From contig NZ_CP168496.1 of the NCBI RefSeq assembly GCF_042944905.1, forward strand, positions 1,984,001 to 2,048,000: a stretch of 64,000 nt of DNA, read 5' to 3'. Source of the DNA: Psychrobacillus sp042944905. GTDB taxonomy: Bacteria; Bacillota; Bacilli; Bacillales_A; Planococcaceae. The notes beneath the pieces were generated by a model. It worked only from the letters and a program-made list of their open reading frames with translations, had not been told where the DNA came from and made no database searches. This document shows, piece after piece, positions 9,027-18,084 of the stretch (positions within the stretch are counted from its first letter, which is position 1; each line of letters begins with the position of its first letter). The translations under genes and the position numbers were made by a program.

Positions 9027-9923
9027 TCAATGCTCGTTTAAAATTAGTCCGATAGATGCATAAATAATGACCGTGCCGAAAATAAACATCATATGGAATA
9101 AAGAGTATGCAAACATACGGTTCGCCCACTTCTTCCCTTCCTTCTTATGATAGCCCATTATACTCATCCATAGCCAAATTGCCCCTAAAATAATCGAAAC
9201 AAATGTGAGCCCTAAGCTAAGGGGTAAAAATAAGAAGCTCGTTAAGATTAATAGTACTAAGTAAATATTAGTTTGAATATAAGTACGGCGCTCGCCTTTT
9301 ACTACAGGAAGCATTGGGATATTCGCTGCTGCATAATCATCCTTTTTCCGAATAGCAATTGCGTAAAAGTGCGGCATTTGCCAAATCATGACGATAATGA
9401 ATAATGCCCACGCTGCCGGATGCCAAATATCTGGTGCTACAGCAGCCCACCCAATAAGTGGTGGCATTGCCCCTGAAATACTGCCAACTTCTGTGTTCCA
9501 AATGGTACGGCGCTTCGTCCACATTGTATATGGTACAACGTAGAAAAATACTCCGAGAAATCCTAAGAATGATGCAAGTGGTGTCGCTAAAGCAAGTAGT
9601 GCAATTCCGATTATCAGCAACGAGATTCCGACGACTAAAACGAGTTTAGGCGATAATTCTCCAGTTACGGTTGGACGATTTTTCGTACGTTGCATGACCA
9701 CATCAATGTCACGATCGTATAAATTATTAAACGAGCCCGCTGCAGCAATTACTGCCGCCGTTCCTAAAATTGCACAGACGATATTCGAAATATTATCTCC
9801 GAAACTTAACTCATATGTGTATAAAGCGAGCATCAGACCTGCTACCATCGGAATTAAATTAGATTTAATAATCCCTGTTTTTACAGCCAATGCCCATAAA
9901 TTCAAATTAGATTGCTTTTTCAT
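9027..9923 (-). CDS. ctaB: Protoheme IX farnesyltransferase (heme O synthase)
   Basis: This 298-residue polytopic UbiA-family prenyltransferase transfers farnesyl diphosphate to heme B, giving heme O for cytochrome oxidase. The prenyl-diphosphate-binding motif is NNLYDRDID with N66, D70 and D74, followed by MQRTKNRP, which is typical of CtaB/CyoE. A second conserved loop, YAAANIPMLPVVKGE, precedes the last helices. About nine membrane segments are visible. It stands alone: no ctaA or oxidase subunits are in the window. AAGGAG lies rather far (16 bases) upstream of the ATG, so the start is slightly uncertain. Confidence 0.93.
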   Translation of the reverse strand: MKKQSNLNLWALAVKTGIIKSNLIPMVAGLMLALYTYELSFGDNISNIVCAILGTAAVIAAAGSFNNLYDRDIDVVMQRTKNRPTVTGELSPKLVLVVGISLLIIGIALLALATPLASFLGFLGVFFYVVPYTMWTKRRTIWNTEVGSISGAMPPLIGWAAVAPDIWHPAAWALFIIVMIWQMPHFYAIAIRKKDDYAAANIPMLPVVKGERRTYIQTNIYLVLLILTSFLFLPLSLGLTFVSIILGAIWLWMSIMGYHKKEGKKWANRMFAYSLFHMMFIFGTVIIYASIGLILNEH

Positions 9924-10052
9924 GGTGTCTAGTTTAACACTCCTTCATTTTCCAACACGACATTTCGAATTTCTCGATATATTACTCTTCTAAATATAAC
10001 AGAATTACTGACCATTCGCCTTCCTTTTGAAGTGACAATCTGTTGACATCTA

Positions 10053-10132
10053 GTGAGGGTTCCACTGCGCAATGCACAACTCAGACATTATTCTGAATTG
10101 TATTTAAATTATTTGCAGCACTAACTTATTAG
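10053..10132. repeat. Dispersed palindromic repeat, copy C
   Basis: The core ACAACTCAGA-CATTAT-TCTGAATTGT (arms at about 10077-10086 and 10093-10102) forms a near-perfect hairpin with one mismatch in ten pairs. Flanks keep traces of the outer stem seen in copy B (TAGTGAGGG on the left, GCACTAACTTA on the right). It lies between ctaB and the broken hydrolase gene. Confidence 0.55.
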
Positions 10133-10212
10133 CACCCCTTTTGCATTTATTTTTATTTAAGCGATTACATTAGCTCCTAAATTGGTTATCTTTAAATAAT
10201 CCCATTATTTCG

Positions 10213-10859
10213 CTAAATCATCATTAATGTTTCCTGAAGTTTTTCTACTACTCTTGATAAAGCTAATATTGAATTTGTAGTATCAGATTCTTCAATATCC
10301 AAGGAATGATTTGCATTTTGGACAACCTCTATCTTTAACTTTGAGTTACTTAATTGTTCCATTTGATTTGAATTAAAGTGAGGGTCTTTGTTCCCGATGA
10401 CTAAAAGCCCTTGATGTTCGCTATTCAAGATTGACTCAAAAATAGAATCGAATTTTAACAATGGAGTGAGTAAAATCATTTTCGAATTTGAAAATTCAAT
10501 TCTTTTCATTAAGTCAATAGCAATTGGAATTGTTCCAAGTGATTTACCTAAAAAAATGTTTCATCGTATTTACCATTCTTAAGAACATCCAAAATGACTG
10601 GGTTAATATCGTCCACCATTGTTTTGGATATTTCATCGAGAGCTGTTTTCAATAAATGTTCTCCATAGGAGTAATGGACATGAACAATATCAATTCTATT
10701 TTGAATCATTGTCATTGTTGCATAATAAAATAAGGGTTTATCATAATTGTAACCTGAACCAGAAAACATAAAGCAAATCGTTTTGGACCCGATTTCAAAA
10801 TGTGTATAGTTAATTGTCTTGTCATTCGTGTGTATATTCTTTTTATTTACTTTCATCAT
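10213..10859 (-). pseudogene. Alpha/beta hydrolase, frameshifted
   Basis: Two minus-strand frames (10548-10859 and 10213-10509) are halves of one alpha/beta hydrolase. The first ends at a run of seven A/T bases at 10551-10557. Adding one base there joins them as FFLGKSLGTIPIAIDLMKRIEF and restores the nucleophile elbow GKSLGT, with Ser as candidate nucleophile. Downstream, GNKDPHF supplies a candidate acid and NANHSLDI the candidate histidine, so the triad would be intact in the repaired protein. The lesion is a homopolymer length change, so a sequencing error is a real alternative to decay. RBS GGAGGGG precedes the tandem ATGs at 10859 and 10856. Confidence 0.65.
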
Positions 10860-10888
10860 TTTCCCCTCCGAATGTTATAAGAGTTCTC

Positions 10889-10950
10889 TGTGTCCCACAC
10901 AACTCAGACACTATTCTAAATTGCATCTAAGTTGATAGTAATACAGGGAC
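10889..10950. repeat. Dispersed palindromic repeat, copy D
   Basis: The core ACACAACTCAGACACTATT then CTAAATTGCAT matches the other copies. Partial outer arms are CTCTGTGTCCC and ACAGGGAC. It lies in the gap between the 180-residue gene and the hydrolase pseudogene, at a position suited to terminate the upstream minus-strand gene. Confidence 0.5.
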
Positions 10951-10967
10951 TTTATTATTAGTTTCAA

Positions 10968-11510
10968 TTAAAACCATCCAGAGACTTCGGTACCATCCTT
11001 ATAAACTCTTATCACATCTGGATCGTAGTTAATAGGAGTTTCTGAGAAACTAAACCATATACGGCCATTTGTTGTCTCCATAATTGTAGCCTTAGCACTC
11101 GCTTGGTCTTTATATTTAACTAGTAATTTTTCGATTCCTTCATCATTAATAACGCCCATTGCTATTGTAACGTAATCTTCCTTTGATACCGATCCACAAG
11201 AAAGTAAATTGGTAAATGATTTAGTTAATATTGAGTCATTCTGATTAAAATCTTCACTTCCAGACCCACAACACCAACGATAGCCAAAGAAGTTTTTTTC
11301 GATCAAAGCTGCAGATAAAAAATCAGCATTACGATATATGATAATGGCATTACCATCCTTCTCGATAGAATAGTAAATTTCATCAATAGAGATATTCGAA
11401 CCTTTTATGGCTTTTTCAAGGGTCTTAAAATTCTTTTGATAATATAGTACAGTTACAAATAGAAGCAATAATATCATTGCAATAAATGAACGCCATTTTT
11501 TCAATTTCAA
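10968..11510 (-). CDS. Hypothetical protein with N-terminal membrane anchor
   Basis: A TTG at 11508-11510 is the start, directly behind GGGGGAA. The product has 180 residues: a basic KLKKWR stretch, one membrane helix (about residues 9-24), then an extracytoplasmic domain of about 150 residues containing a CC pair in WCCGSGSED. No family is recognised. Its start overlaps the stop of the preceding minus-strand lipoprotein remnant (TGA at 11507-11509), suggesting one transcript. Confidence 0.6.
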   Translation of the reverse strand: MKLKKWRSFIAMILLLLFVTVLYYQKNFKTLEKAIKGSNISIDEIYYSIEKDGNAIIIYRNADFLSAALIEKNFFGYRWCCGSGSEDFNQNDSILTKSFTNLLSCGSVSKEDYVTIAMGVINDEGIEKLLVKYKDQASAKATIMETTNGRIWFSFSETPINYDPDVIRVYKDGTEVSGWF

Positions 11511-11819
11511 TCATTCCCCCTATAGAAATTATTTTTGTTTAGAGATTTAGTAAGGGTTCCCTCACTACCTGCCATCTTATAAGTTAATTTTCCAATTTCA
11601 CTGCCTTTTTCTATTACTAAAGGAATCATTACATCTGCAGAGTCGGGAAAATGATGTTCGTACTTTATATCATTAATCATAACTAAATTCACTCATTCAA
11701 TTTCACCATCTGGACAACCACTATTCATGATGAAATTGTAATTATTATCGGAACAACGACTCAAAAGAACTAAGGAAAAGACGATAAGCATAATATTTTT
11801 CTTATTCAACAGGCCATTA
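11507..11819 (-). pseudogene. Small lipoprotein gene interrupted by an in-frame TGA
   Basis: From TTG at 11817-11819 the frame reads a lipoprotein signal (LNKKNIMLIVFSLVLLSRC, lipobox LLSRC), then about 19 residues to GEIE and a TGA at 11693-11695. The same frame continues with VNLVMINDIKYEHH and stays open for 61 more codons to 11507. Signal peptide and body share one frame, so a single nonsense change is the simplest reading. The start has no strong ribosome site. The downstream body could be translated from GTG at 11692, but without a signal peptide. Family unknown. Confidence 0.45.
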
Positions 11820-12323
11820 TTTTTCGTCCTTATACTTTACTTGAATAATACACACAATATAGCTACGGGTATTGTAAAGTAACTCCCAGTAAATAACTCT
11901 TTCGACACACTTTCGAAAATACCTTCAATTTCTATCTTTATATATGACTTTTGATCAATAAACCAAATGCCGCGTCCAGTAGATTCAGCTGCACAACTCT
12001 AGTTAAACCAAGAGTATCATGATTTGATGAGTTATATGCTAACCTACTTGATGTCACTCTTAAACCATATTTTGTATTATAAATCTAATTCAATTTGTTC
12101 AATTTTCCCAAAAACATGATTAAAATTTTTAATGAATTCATTCCAACTTTTCGATGCCTGCATTAAAATCTCCAATTTATTTAGGTACTTTTCTAAGTAG
12201 TCATTACCAATATCGTAGATTAAAATGACTCAGCCTATTAGTAATGCTTTGTAACATGTACATGTATGATCCCATAGGATAGGTTAGAACATGTGATTAT
12301 TTCTAATAAATGGGGGAGAAAAA
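11820..12323. other. Intergenic stretch with degenerate minus-strand coding traces
   Basis: No intact gene is seen. Minus-strand frames around 12070-12230 (ending FGKIEQIELDL) and 11838-12000 (containing TGRGIWFIDQKSYIKIEI) look protein-like but are in different frames and lack starts, as in a decayed gene. The right end should carry the promoter of the plus-strand gene at 12324. I could not identify a convincing one. Confidence 0.35.
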
Positions 12324-12725
12324 ATGAATGAAATTCCAGCTTTCAGACAGATGGATCATCCTGTTCTTGTAGAAGCTACACAAATCGCTCCAAACCAAAT
12401 AAGTATTACGTATGATCAACCAGCAGACTTTGCATCCGCAACAAACATCTCAAACTACTGGATTAGAAGTAATATGGGTCCTATCGGTATTGCGAGCGTC
12501 GGAATGAACGATCCACTTATGAGTTCGAATGCAATACGTCCTGAAATAGGAATGATTACCCCTGTAAGCAATTCTAAAACAAGATTCGTAATGTCATTTA
12601 GAGTAAATGCAATGACAGGAGTTATGTATACTGTACTACCATGTTTTGTGAATTTAGAAGGTCGAACAGGATTTATGGGAGAAAACTGGGGTCCACTAAG
12701 TAGGAATATGTTTATCGGAATGTAA
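12324..12725 (+). CDS. Small beta-sandwich (Ig-like) hypothetical protein
   Basis: The 133-residue protein follows GGGGGAG and an ATG. The phrase VEATQIAPNQISITYDQPADFASATNISNYWIRS is split here only by my reading: its VLVEATQIAPNQISITYDQP part and the following ATNISNYWI resemble Ig-like repeats of bacterial surface proteins, where a strand pattern x-V-x-A-x-x-x-x-x-x-x-I-x-V-x-Y-D is usual. There is no signal peptide or membrane helix. It is monocistronic with a strong terminator at 12808-12854. Function unknown. Confidence 0.6.
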   Translation: MNEIPAFRQMDHPVLVEATQIAPNQISITYDQPADFASATNISNYWIRSNMGPIGIASVGMNDPLMSSNAIRPEIGMITPVSNSKTRFVMSFRVNAMTGVMYTVLPCFVNLEGRTGFMGENWGPLSRNMFIGM

Positions 12726-12807
12726 GCTTCATGTAACCTTGGTGGAGGGTATTTAGGAGTAGCGTTAGGAAATAGATATTTATATCGCTAAGGAAATCCA
12801 ACTAAAA

Positions 12808-12854
12808 AAAGCCTAGTTTCTCGCTTAGAACGCGTAGAAATTAGGCTTTTATTA
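12808..12854. terminator. Bidirectional Rho-independent terminator
   Basis: Arms AAAGCCTAGTTTCT (12808-12821) and AGAAATTAGGCTTT (12836-12849) pair over 14 bases with one G-T wobble. An A-run precedes the left arm and a T-run follows the right arm. It serves the plus-strand gene ending at 12725 and is also placed to stop helD transcripts. Confidence 0.8.
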
Positions 12855-12935
12855 CTTCATGAATCACTTTTTTGTTTAATAAAGTACCGAAGTATCTTTA
12901 AACCCCTTTATCAGCACCCTCCGTCCAGTCCCGTG

Positions 12936-15266
12936 CTACGTCAAGCTACGAACTATACTCTCGGGCGCAGCGTTGAGCAAAAATGGGCTCATTTCACCTA
13001 CACTGTAAAGATGCAAATAATGCATCGCCCGGGTGCAGGCGGTGTAAAACAATCTGCGCAGGCTCTCATCGCCGTATACTTGCGCCGATGCGTCATAAAT
13101 GATAACGGCATCGAATTCAATGCCTTTTGCCAAATACGCCGGAATCACAACGACACCTTGCTCATATTCAATAGAACCGCTCTTCACAAGTTTAATTTCT
13201 TCGACGTTACTTAAGGATTCGTATGCAACGACGCTTTCTTCAGCGGATTTGCATATAATTGCAATCGTATTAAACTTCTGTTTCCGCAAATCTGACACTT
13301 TTGAAACGATGCAGCGCTGCAGTTCTTTCCGATCGGTCAATTGCGTCAGAACAGGCTTCTCCCCATCTCGTTCAAAAGCGGTAATCCGCTCGCCGTTAGG
13401 TACGAGTCCACGTGTAAATTCGACGATCGGTCTTGTGGATCTGTAGCTACGGGTCAAGTTTATCGAATTCGTTTCATTTGGTCCGTATAAGCTAGTAAGC
13501 GTATCGAAATCTACCGTTTCACTAGCATGGGCGAATATAGCCTGGTTAAAGTCTCCAAGCACTGTCATCCTTGCTGCAGGAAACAAACGTTTCAAAAATT
13601 CGAATTGAAACGGAGAATAATCTTGCGCTTCGTCTACAAGCACATGTTTAATTAAGTTGTTCGTCTGAAAGCCTTGAATCAACTCTTTCAAAAGTAAAAA
13701 TGGCGTAGCATCTTCGTAAAACAGTTTACCTTCATCTAACATTTTCAAAGTGGAGAAGCAAATATCCTCCCATTCTTCGGAGATTTCCCCATCCATCCAG
13801 GTTGCATCAGAGAAAAGTTGATTGTATATTCCTTTGATGTTGACGAAACGAAGCTCCCGAATTTGTTTGCGTAACAGTTTTAATTTCTGGCGAACAATCA
13901 ATTGACCAAGTGCTTCCGATTCCATCTCATAATCATCAGACGATGCTCCTTTAAAGCCTTGCTTTTTCCGTAAATGATTATAGGCTTTTTGGTAATCATC
14001 TTCACTAAGTAATTCGATTTTTTCCTGTACCCATGCCTCGGTGCGTTCGTGCTTCTCTACTTCATCCACTAGCTCGTTTAGCCACTTCGTTAACTTCTCT
14101 AGTCTGTTATGAAAACGGAGTGATGTGTCACTGTTATAAAACCTCTCTGTGATTTGCTTGGCGGTGACAATCTGTTTTCCTCTAAATTTAATACCTTTGA
14201 ACAGCATACCGGATAGTTCTAACGACTGTCTGAATGTTTTGATTATCTCAAAAAAACGAACCGATGCTTTGAATCGAATGCTCTCAGACCTAGTTCGGTA
14301 TGCAGGTTCATCCGTCGCGGTCAACACATATTCCAATTGTTCATAAGGACCTTCGACTTGAAACTCGTCGCTTAGGCGGTGAACCAAGTATTCTTGGAAT
14401 GTGACCTGCTGCATATTTTCTTCACCAAGTTCAGGCAATACATTGGATACGTAACTGTTAAACATCGAATTAGGTGAAAATAAAATGATTTGATCAGCTT
14501 TCAATCTATCTCGATATTTATAAAGCAGGTAAGCAATCCGCTGTAGAGCAGCTGACGTCTTGCCGCTACCTGCTGCTCCTTGAACGATGAGCAGCCGCCC
14601 ATGATCGTGCCGGATAATCTGGTTTTGTTCCATTTGAATGGTAGAAACGATGCTATGCAAATGTTTATCTGTGCTTTTTCCAAGCACTTGTTGTAAAATC
14701 TCGTCTCCTATCGTGAGACTAGTTTCAAACATCGATTCGACAACGCCGCCACGGATAATATATTGCCACTTTTCCTCCAGGACGCCATCAATAACTCCTT
14801 CAGGTGTAGTGTATTCGGCAGGACCAGATGAATAATTGTAATAGACGCTTGAGATTGGCGCACGCCAGTCATAAATAAGAATATTCTCTCCGCTTAAATC
14901 CATGAGTGTAGAGATGCCTATATAAATACTTTCCGTATTGGAAGTTCCTTCTTCCATAAAATCGATTCGACCGAAATAAGGCACATCCTGCATTCGCTGA
15001 AGTGCGGACAATTTATTGGAAGCTTGCTTGTGAATGCTTTGGCTTACGGAAAGGTTCTGAGCGTGTTGTCTTAAGCTAATGATTGTCTCAAGATAATCGT
15101 CGAAAGTATCTGTGTTTACCTTGACGTCGTCCCAAAAGTGTTTGCGGAAACCGACCACCTCTTGACGACGCCAATCGGTTTCTTCCTTTAACTTGCCGAT
15201 TTGTTCTGTAATAGTCTCCATTACGTTTTCCAATCGTTCTTGCTCCCGAGGAAGTTCTGTTTTCAT
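12936..15266 (-). CDS. helD: HelD, UvrD-like RNA polymerase recycling ATPase
   Basis: Starting at ATG 15266 (MKTELPREQ), behind AAAGGGGTG, gives 776 residues. The N-terminal coiled coil (about residues 1-75) matches the HelD arm that enters the polymerase secondary channel. The next part reads PYFGRIDF and IYDWRAPISSVYY, strongly conserved in HelD. Walker A is GAAGSGKT at 230-237. The Walker B-like motif is VDEAQDY, and later motifs are NLTRSYRST and GIEFDAVII. HelD releases stalled or post-termination RNA polymerase using ATP or GTP, and some relatives protect against rifampicin. A plus-strand promoter and candidate small RNA lie directly upstream. Confidence 0.9.
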   Translation of the reverse strand: MKTELPREQERLENVMETITEQIGKLKEETDWRRQEVVGFRKHFWDDVKVNTDTFDDYLETIISLRQHAQNLSVSQSIHKQASNKLSALQRMQDVPYFGRIDFMEEGTSNTESIYIGISTLMDLSGENILIYDWRAPISSVYYNYSSGPAEYTTPEGVIDGVLEEKWQYIIRGGVVESMFETSLTIGDEILQQVLGKSTDKHLHSIVSTIQMEQNQIIRHDHGRLLIVQGAAGSGKTSAALQRIAYLLYKYRDRLKADQIILFSPNSMFNSYVSNVLPELGEENMQQVTFQEYLVHRLSDEFQVEGPYEQLEYVLTATDEPAYRTRSESIRFKASVRFFEIIKTFRQSLELSGMLFKGIKFRGKQIVTAKQITERFYNSDTSLRFHNRLEKLTKWLNELVDEVEKHERTEAWVQEKIELLSEDDYQKAYNHLRKKQGFKGASSDDYEMESEALGQLIVRQKLKLLRKQIRELRFVNIKGIYNQLFSDATWMDGEISEEWEDICFSTLKMLDEGKLFYEDATPFLLLKELIQGFQTNNLIKHVLVDEAQDYSPFQFEFLKRLFPAARMTVLGDFNQAIFAHASETVDFDTLTSLYGPNETNSINLTRSYRSTRPIVEFTRGLVPNGERITAFERDGEKPVLTQLTDRKELQRCIVSKVSDLRKQKFNTIAIICKSAEESVVAYESLSNVEEIKLVKSGSIEYEQGVVVIPAYLAKGIEFDAVIIYDASAQVYGDESLRRLFYTACTRAMHYLHLYSVGEMSPFLLNAAPESIVRSLT

Positions 15267-15293
15267 CTCAAGCACCCCTTTATATAAATATGT

Positions 15294-15322
15294 TTGACAA
15301 AACAAGATTTTTGGTGTAAAAT
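15294..15322 (+). promoter_or_regulatory. Consensus sigma-A promoter, divergent from helD
   Basis: TTGACA (15294-15299), a spacer of exactly 17 bases, and TAAAAT (15317-15322) give an almost perfect vegetative promoter on the plus strand, 28 bases from the helD start codon. No plus-strand gene of normal size follows for over 2 kb, so its product is probably a short RNA. Confidence 0.6.
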
Positions 15323-15328
15323 AATAAT

Positions 15329-15461
15329 AAGGACTATTATGGACACTTTTCGTTAAAAGTGTTTCTATATAAACATAACATAATTTTTCATTTTTATCAA
15401 TCTAATTTACATAAATATAAGGTGCCCAATTCTAATTTATTTTAGAATTGGGCACCTTTCA
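15329..15461 (+). ncRNA. Candidate small RNA with a five-codon leader ORF
   Basis: Transcription from the promoter at 15294-15322 would start near 15329. It would read AAGGA, five bases, then ATG GAC ACT TTT CGT TAA (15339-15356). The end of this mini-ORF lies inside a perfect hairpin, ACACTTTT / AAAAGTGT (15343-15362). Transcription would end at a perfect 17-bp hairpin (15419-15435 with 15442-15458) followed by TCATTT. A promoter, a mini-ORF overlapping a hairpin and a terminator within about 165 bases resemble an attenuation leader or a small RNA. No homologous RNA family is recognised. Confidence 0.35.
15419..15461. terminator. Strong hairpin terminator upstream of helD
   Basis: A perfect 17-bp stem with a 6-base loop, arms AAGGTGCCCAATTCTAA and TTAGAATTGGGCACCTT. 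The T-tract is weak (TCATTT). It is positioned to end the divergent transcript from 15294. Confidence 0.7.
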
Positions 15462-15973
15462 TTTAAATTAAAAAACCTATATTCTATTTTTATTGCTTGT
15501 TTATTCCTATTATCTTTTTCGCTTGTAAAAACAGAAAAAAAAAGTACTATCTTGAGAGTCAAGATAGTTATTATAGACACTTGACTATTCGTAAGAAAGA
15601 GTTGCTTAAGCAACCCAATGAAATTCATCTTTAACTAACGCACCTGTTACAAAATAAAAACAAGCATTTTTACTTCTTTTCTGTTGTATATTTTATCCCT
15701 TAAGTATTTAGGTAGATTTTTGAAATCTACAAACTAACTTCTAAATGTATTAAATATTTTAAGTATATTATTGCCTAAAATAAAATTAAGTATATCCTTG
15801 CCTTTATGGCAAAGACATACTTAAAGTCGCAGTTTTTGTTGAGTGGTTTGCTTTTTTGTATGGAAGTGGTGGGAGTCGAAACACTGTTATATAGGAATGG
15901 TTTCAGGTCAACATTCATGTTTGTTCGAACAAACATAAATGCATATCGAGCAGGTACTTTTTTCAAATCTTAT
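15462..15973. other. Non-coding stretch with a hairpin and a perfect palindrome
   Basis: No gene is supported here. At 15786-15824 two 17-base arms (TTAAGTATATCCTTGCC and GGCAAAGACATACTTAA) pair at 15 of 17 positions around a TTTAT loop. At 15917-15936 there is a perfect 20-bp palindrome, ATGTTTGTTC followed by GAACAAACAT. The palindrome lies just downstream of the minus-strand SRPBCC gene stop rather than in a promoter. Confidence 0.5.
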
Positions 15974-16426
15974 TTACAGAACCGAAACCTCTTCCCGTTT
16001 AACTTGGCGTGCAATTTTCTCTGTTAAGCGTGTTGTCACTTTCGGCAACACCATTTTAATAACAGGCGTCAACACAGCGCCTGTTAAACCACCTGTATTT
16101 ACTTCAATTGTCCCTGTCATCGTTGTTTGCCCTGCCGTTTCTTCAGCAGTAAACTTGCCACTACCTGTAAAGTTGTCCGTTAACCCTTTTAACTCGAACC
16201 GTATAGTCGATGGCTCATGAAATTCAGTGACGTTTAACTCCATTTTCACAGTCTTTTTAAATCCTTTAAAATTCCCTTCGAATGTCCAAACTGACTTTTG
16301 TTCATCAATTTGCTCATGCTCCTTATAGGCAGGAACCATTATTGCCCAGTTTTCAATTTGACTAACATATTCCCAAACGTTCTCTACAGATGCTGGAATG
16401 ATTACAGAATGCGATGCGAGTGCCAT
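15974..16426 (-). CDS. SRPBCC (START/CoxG-like) family protein
   Basis: From ATG at 16426 (MALASHSVIIPAS) the protein has 150 residues and one SRPBCC fold: a first strand with the typical VIIPASVENVWEYVSQIENW, a central FEGNFKGFKKTVKMELNVTEF, and a long amphipathic C-terminal helix (VLPKVTTRLTEKIARQVKRE). The fold binds lipids or other hydrophobic ligands. The CoxG-like subset is often annotated with CO dehydrogenase, but no such genes are nearby. GTG at 16435, closer to AAGGAAG, is an alternative start. Confidence 0.75.
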   Translation of the reverse strand: MALASHSVIIPASVENVWEYVSQIENWAIMVPAYKEHEQIDEQKSVWTFEGNFKGFKKTVKMELNVTEFHEPSTIRFELKGLTDNFTGSGKFTAEETAGQTTMTGTIEVNTGGLTGAVLTPVIKMVLPKVTTRLTEKIARQVKREEVSVL

Positions 16427-17048
16427 ACGTTTCACTACTTCCTTCTTTATGTAATTGTAATTTGAATCTACCATTAACATTTTAGCATTTTAATTGTACA
16501 GATTCACCTTTAGCGATCGATGAATTTCGGCCGATGCTAGTCAGCATATGAATTCTTAAAATCTAATAGTAGAACATTCGCATTCTGTGTGGCACAAGAA
16601 GTAGGAAAAATATTTCAACTTAAGGTCCGGAGTGAAAAGTAGAGGTTATATATTGCCAATACTGAATAAATCGTTTCAATATACATCTATTGAGATTGCC
16701 TTTTACTAGTAACCATCTCAGTGATCATCTCAGCATTCTTGATTTCTGTTGGTTTGGAATAAAGTTTGATCTAATTTATCCCCAAAATCCATATTTTAAG
16801 TTAAATAATAAGAACCCATTTTGAAAAATGATTGATCAAAACGGGTTAATTCTTTGTGAAATACTATGTGATTTTTATAATAAAGTTTGATCGTTTTCTA
16901 CCTAGTAATTCTTAAAAAATCGCGCCCGATTGCGGTATAAATATTATATTTTCGCTAAGACAGAGTTAACAAAATTGTTTTTTCTTCTGGATATTTGTGT
17001 TTATTATGGGTCAAGACGTTGATAGCTTACATTTCTTTCCGAGAGATC
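16427..17048. other. Intergenic stretch, no gene seen
   Basis: No reading frame of interest. A hairpin lies at about 16812-16846, with AACCCATTTTGA pairing with TCAAAACGGGTT (one wobble), but no T-run follows, so a terminator is doubtful. Confidence 0.5.
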
Positions 17049-17570
17049 CTATTCTACTAAGGATTCTGTTATTTTCCCATCTAGATTTTTAATCGCCAAC
17101 ATCGAATTATCCTGAATGATTCCTGTATCTACGAAACCAAATGAAGCGTATAATGTTTTAGCTACGACATTACTTGTTCGATAAAAGAGGGCTACATAGT
17201 CTGCTTCTCCATCTGGCGTAGTTTCAATATCCATCAACATTTTTTCAAAAGCAAGTTTGCCATATCCTTTCCCCTGGTAACTCTTTTCAATCATAATATG
17301 CCAAATAAAATAGCACTTCTTCCCGTAAAAAACTTCATTTTCAAATGATTTATGATCCAACGTATCATAAATATACATCAAAAATCCAACCGCAACTTCA
17401 TCGGCATAAATGGCAAAGGGAGTCGCTGGTATACCGTCTGCGTTCAACATATGAGCGTCTGCAAAGCTTCTGAGGTTAGTAGTTTCTATTAAGTCTTCCT
17501 GGTTTCCTTCAACTTCAAGTGCTATTACTTCATCTATGTTATCCCCGTTTATCTTTCGTAATTCAATCAT
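17049..17570 (-). CDS. GNAT acetyltransferase, spermidine-acetyltransferase-like
   Basis: The start is ATG at 17570 (MIELRKING), behind GAGGAGATAAAAAA, giving 173 residues. The acetyl-CoA-binding motif A reads IEKSYQGKGYGKLA, the Q/RxxGxG/A signature. The C-terminal motif is NVVAKTLYASFGFVDTG. Length and the FAIYADEVAVGFLMY strand fit the diamine/spermidine N-acetyltransferase group (BltD-like) of Bacillus, but the substrate is an inference. It has no obvious operon partner. Confidence 0.8.
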   Translation of the reverse strand: MIELRKINGDNIDEVIALEVEGNQEDLIETTNLRSFADAHMLNADGIPATPFAIYADEVAVGFLMYIYDTLDHKSFENEVFYGKKCYFIWHIMIEKSYQGKGYGKLAFEKMLMDIETTPDGEADYVALFYRTSNVVAKTLYASFGFVDTGIIQDNSMLAIKNLDGKITESLVE

Positions 17571-17805
17571 TTTTTTATCTCCTCTCCTAAGACAAGCCAC
17601 TTCCACACATGTCCTAAAACATTCCAAATATCATTTCCATAATTCTCGAAATAGGCTACACAAAATATTCACCAATGCTAACTCTTTTTCCCCTGTGATT
17701 TCTAATCCTTGTTCTGCAAAATGGCCCGTTTGTTGAATTGCCATAATCCTTCAAGTCAATGCAATTGTATCAAACTTTTTTTCAAATAATCGGATTTTAT
17801 TACAA

Positions 17806-18015
17806 ATGATCAATCTTTATTTTAAATCTACTATTTCAATCGCTCATTTACAATTTTATAAATTGAACAAATGGAGTATTAGATATATGTCTTTCGCGTT
17901 CATCGGAGGTATTCTATTTGGCGCAATTGCAAATTATACACAATCCATACTTATTCCTATATTGCTTCATATGAATTTAATTTTTTATCAGCATATTACG
18001 TATGCCGAATTATAG
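17806..18015 (+). pseudogene. C-terminal remnant of a CPBP-family membrane protease
   Basis: The last 45 residues contain FIGGILFGAIANYTQSILIP followed by ILLHMNLIF. This is the pattern of the final conserved motif of CPBP (Rce1/Abi-like) intramembrane metalloproteases, with a histidine and asparagine near the end. The earlier glutamate motifs (EExxxR) are absent and there is no plausible ribosome site. A truncated remnant is therefore the best reading. Confidence 0.45.
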
Positions 18016-18084
18016 AAAATAAGGCATTCGAAGTAGCAAGGGGAAATACATCTTTACTATCAGACGTTTTTTCTTGTGGCATTA

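Noticed and set aside
15437..15628. A 63-codon minus-strand frame next to the terminator
   Set aside because: It contains the terminator hairpin, lacks a ribosome site, and its translation resembles nothing known.
15917..15936. SOS (LexA) box
   Set aside because: The Bacillus box is CGAAC-N4-GTTCG with GAAC outside. Here the dyad is inside out, and it is downstream of a gene rather than in a promoter.
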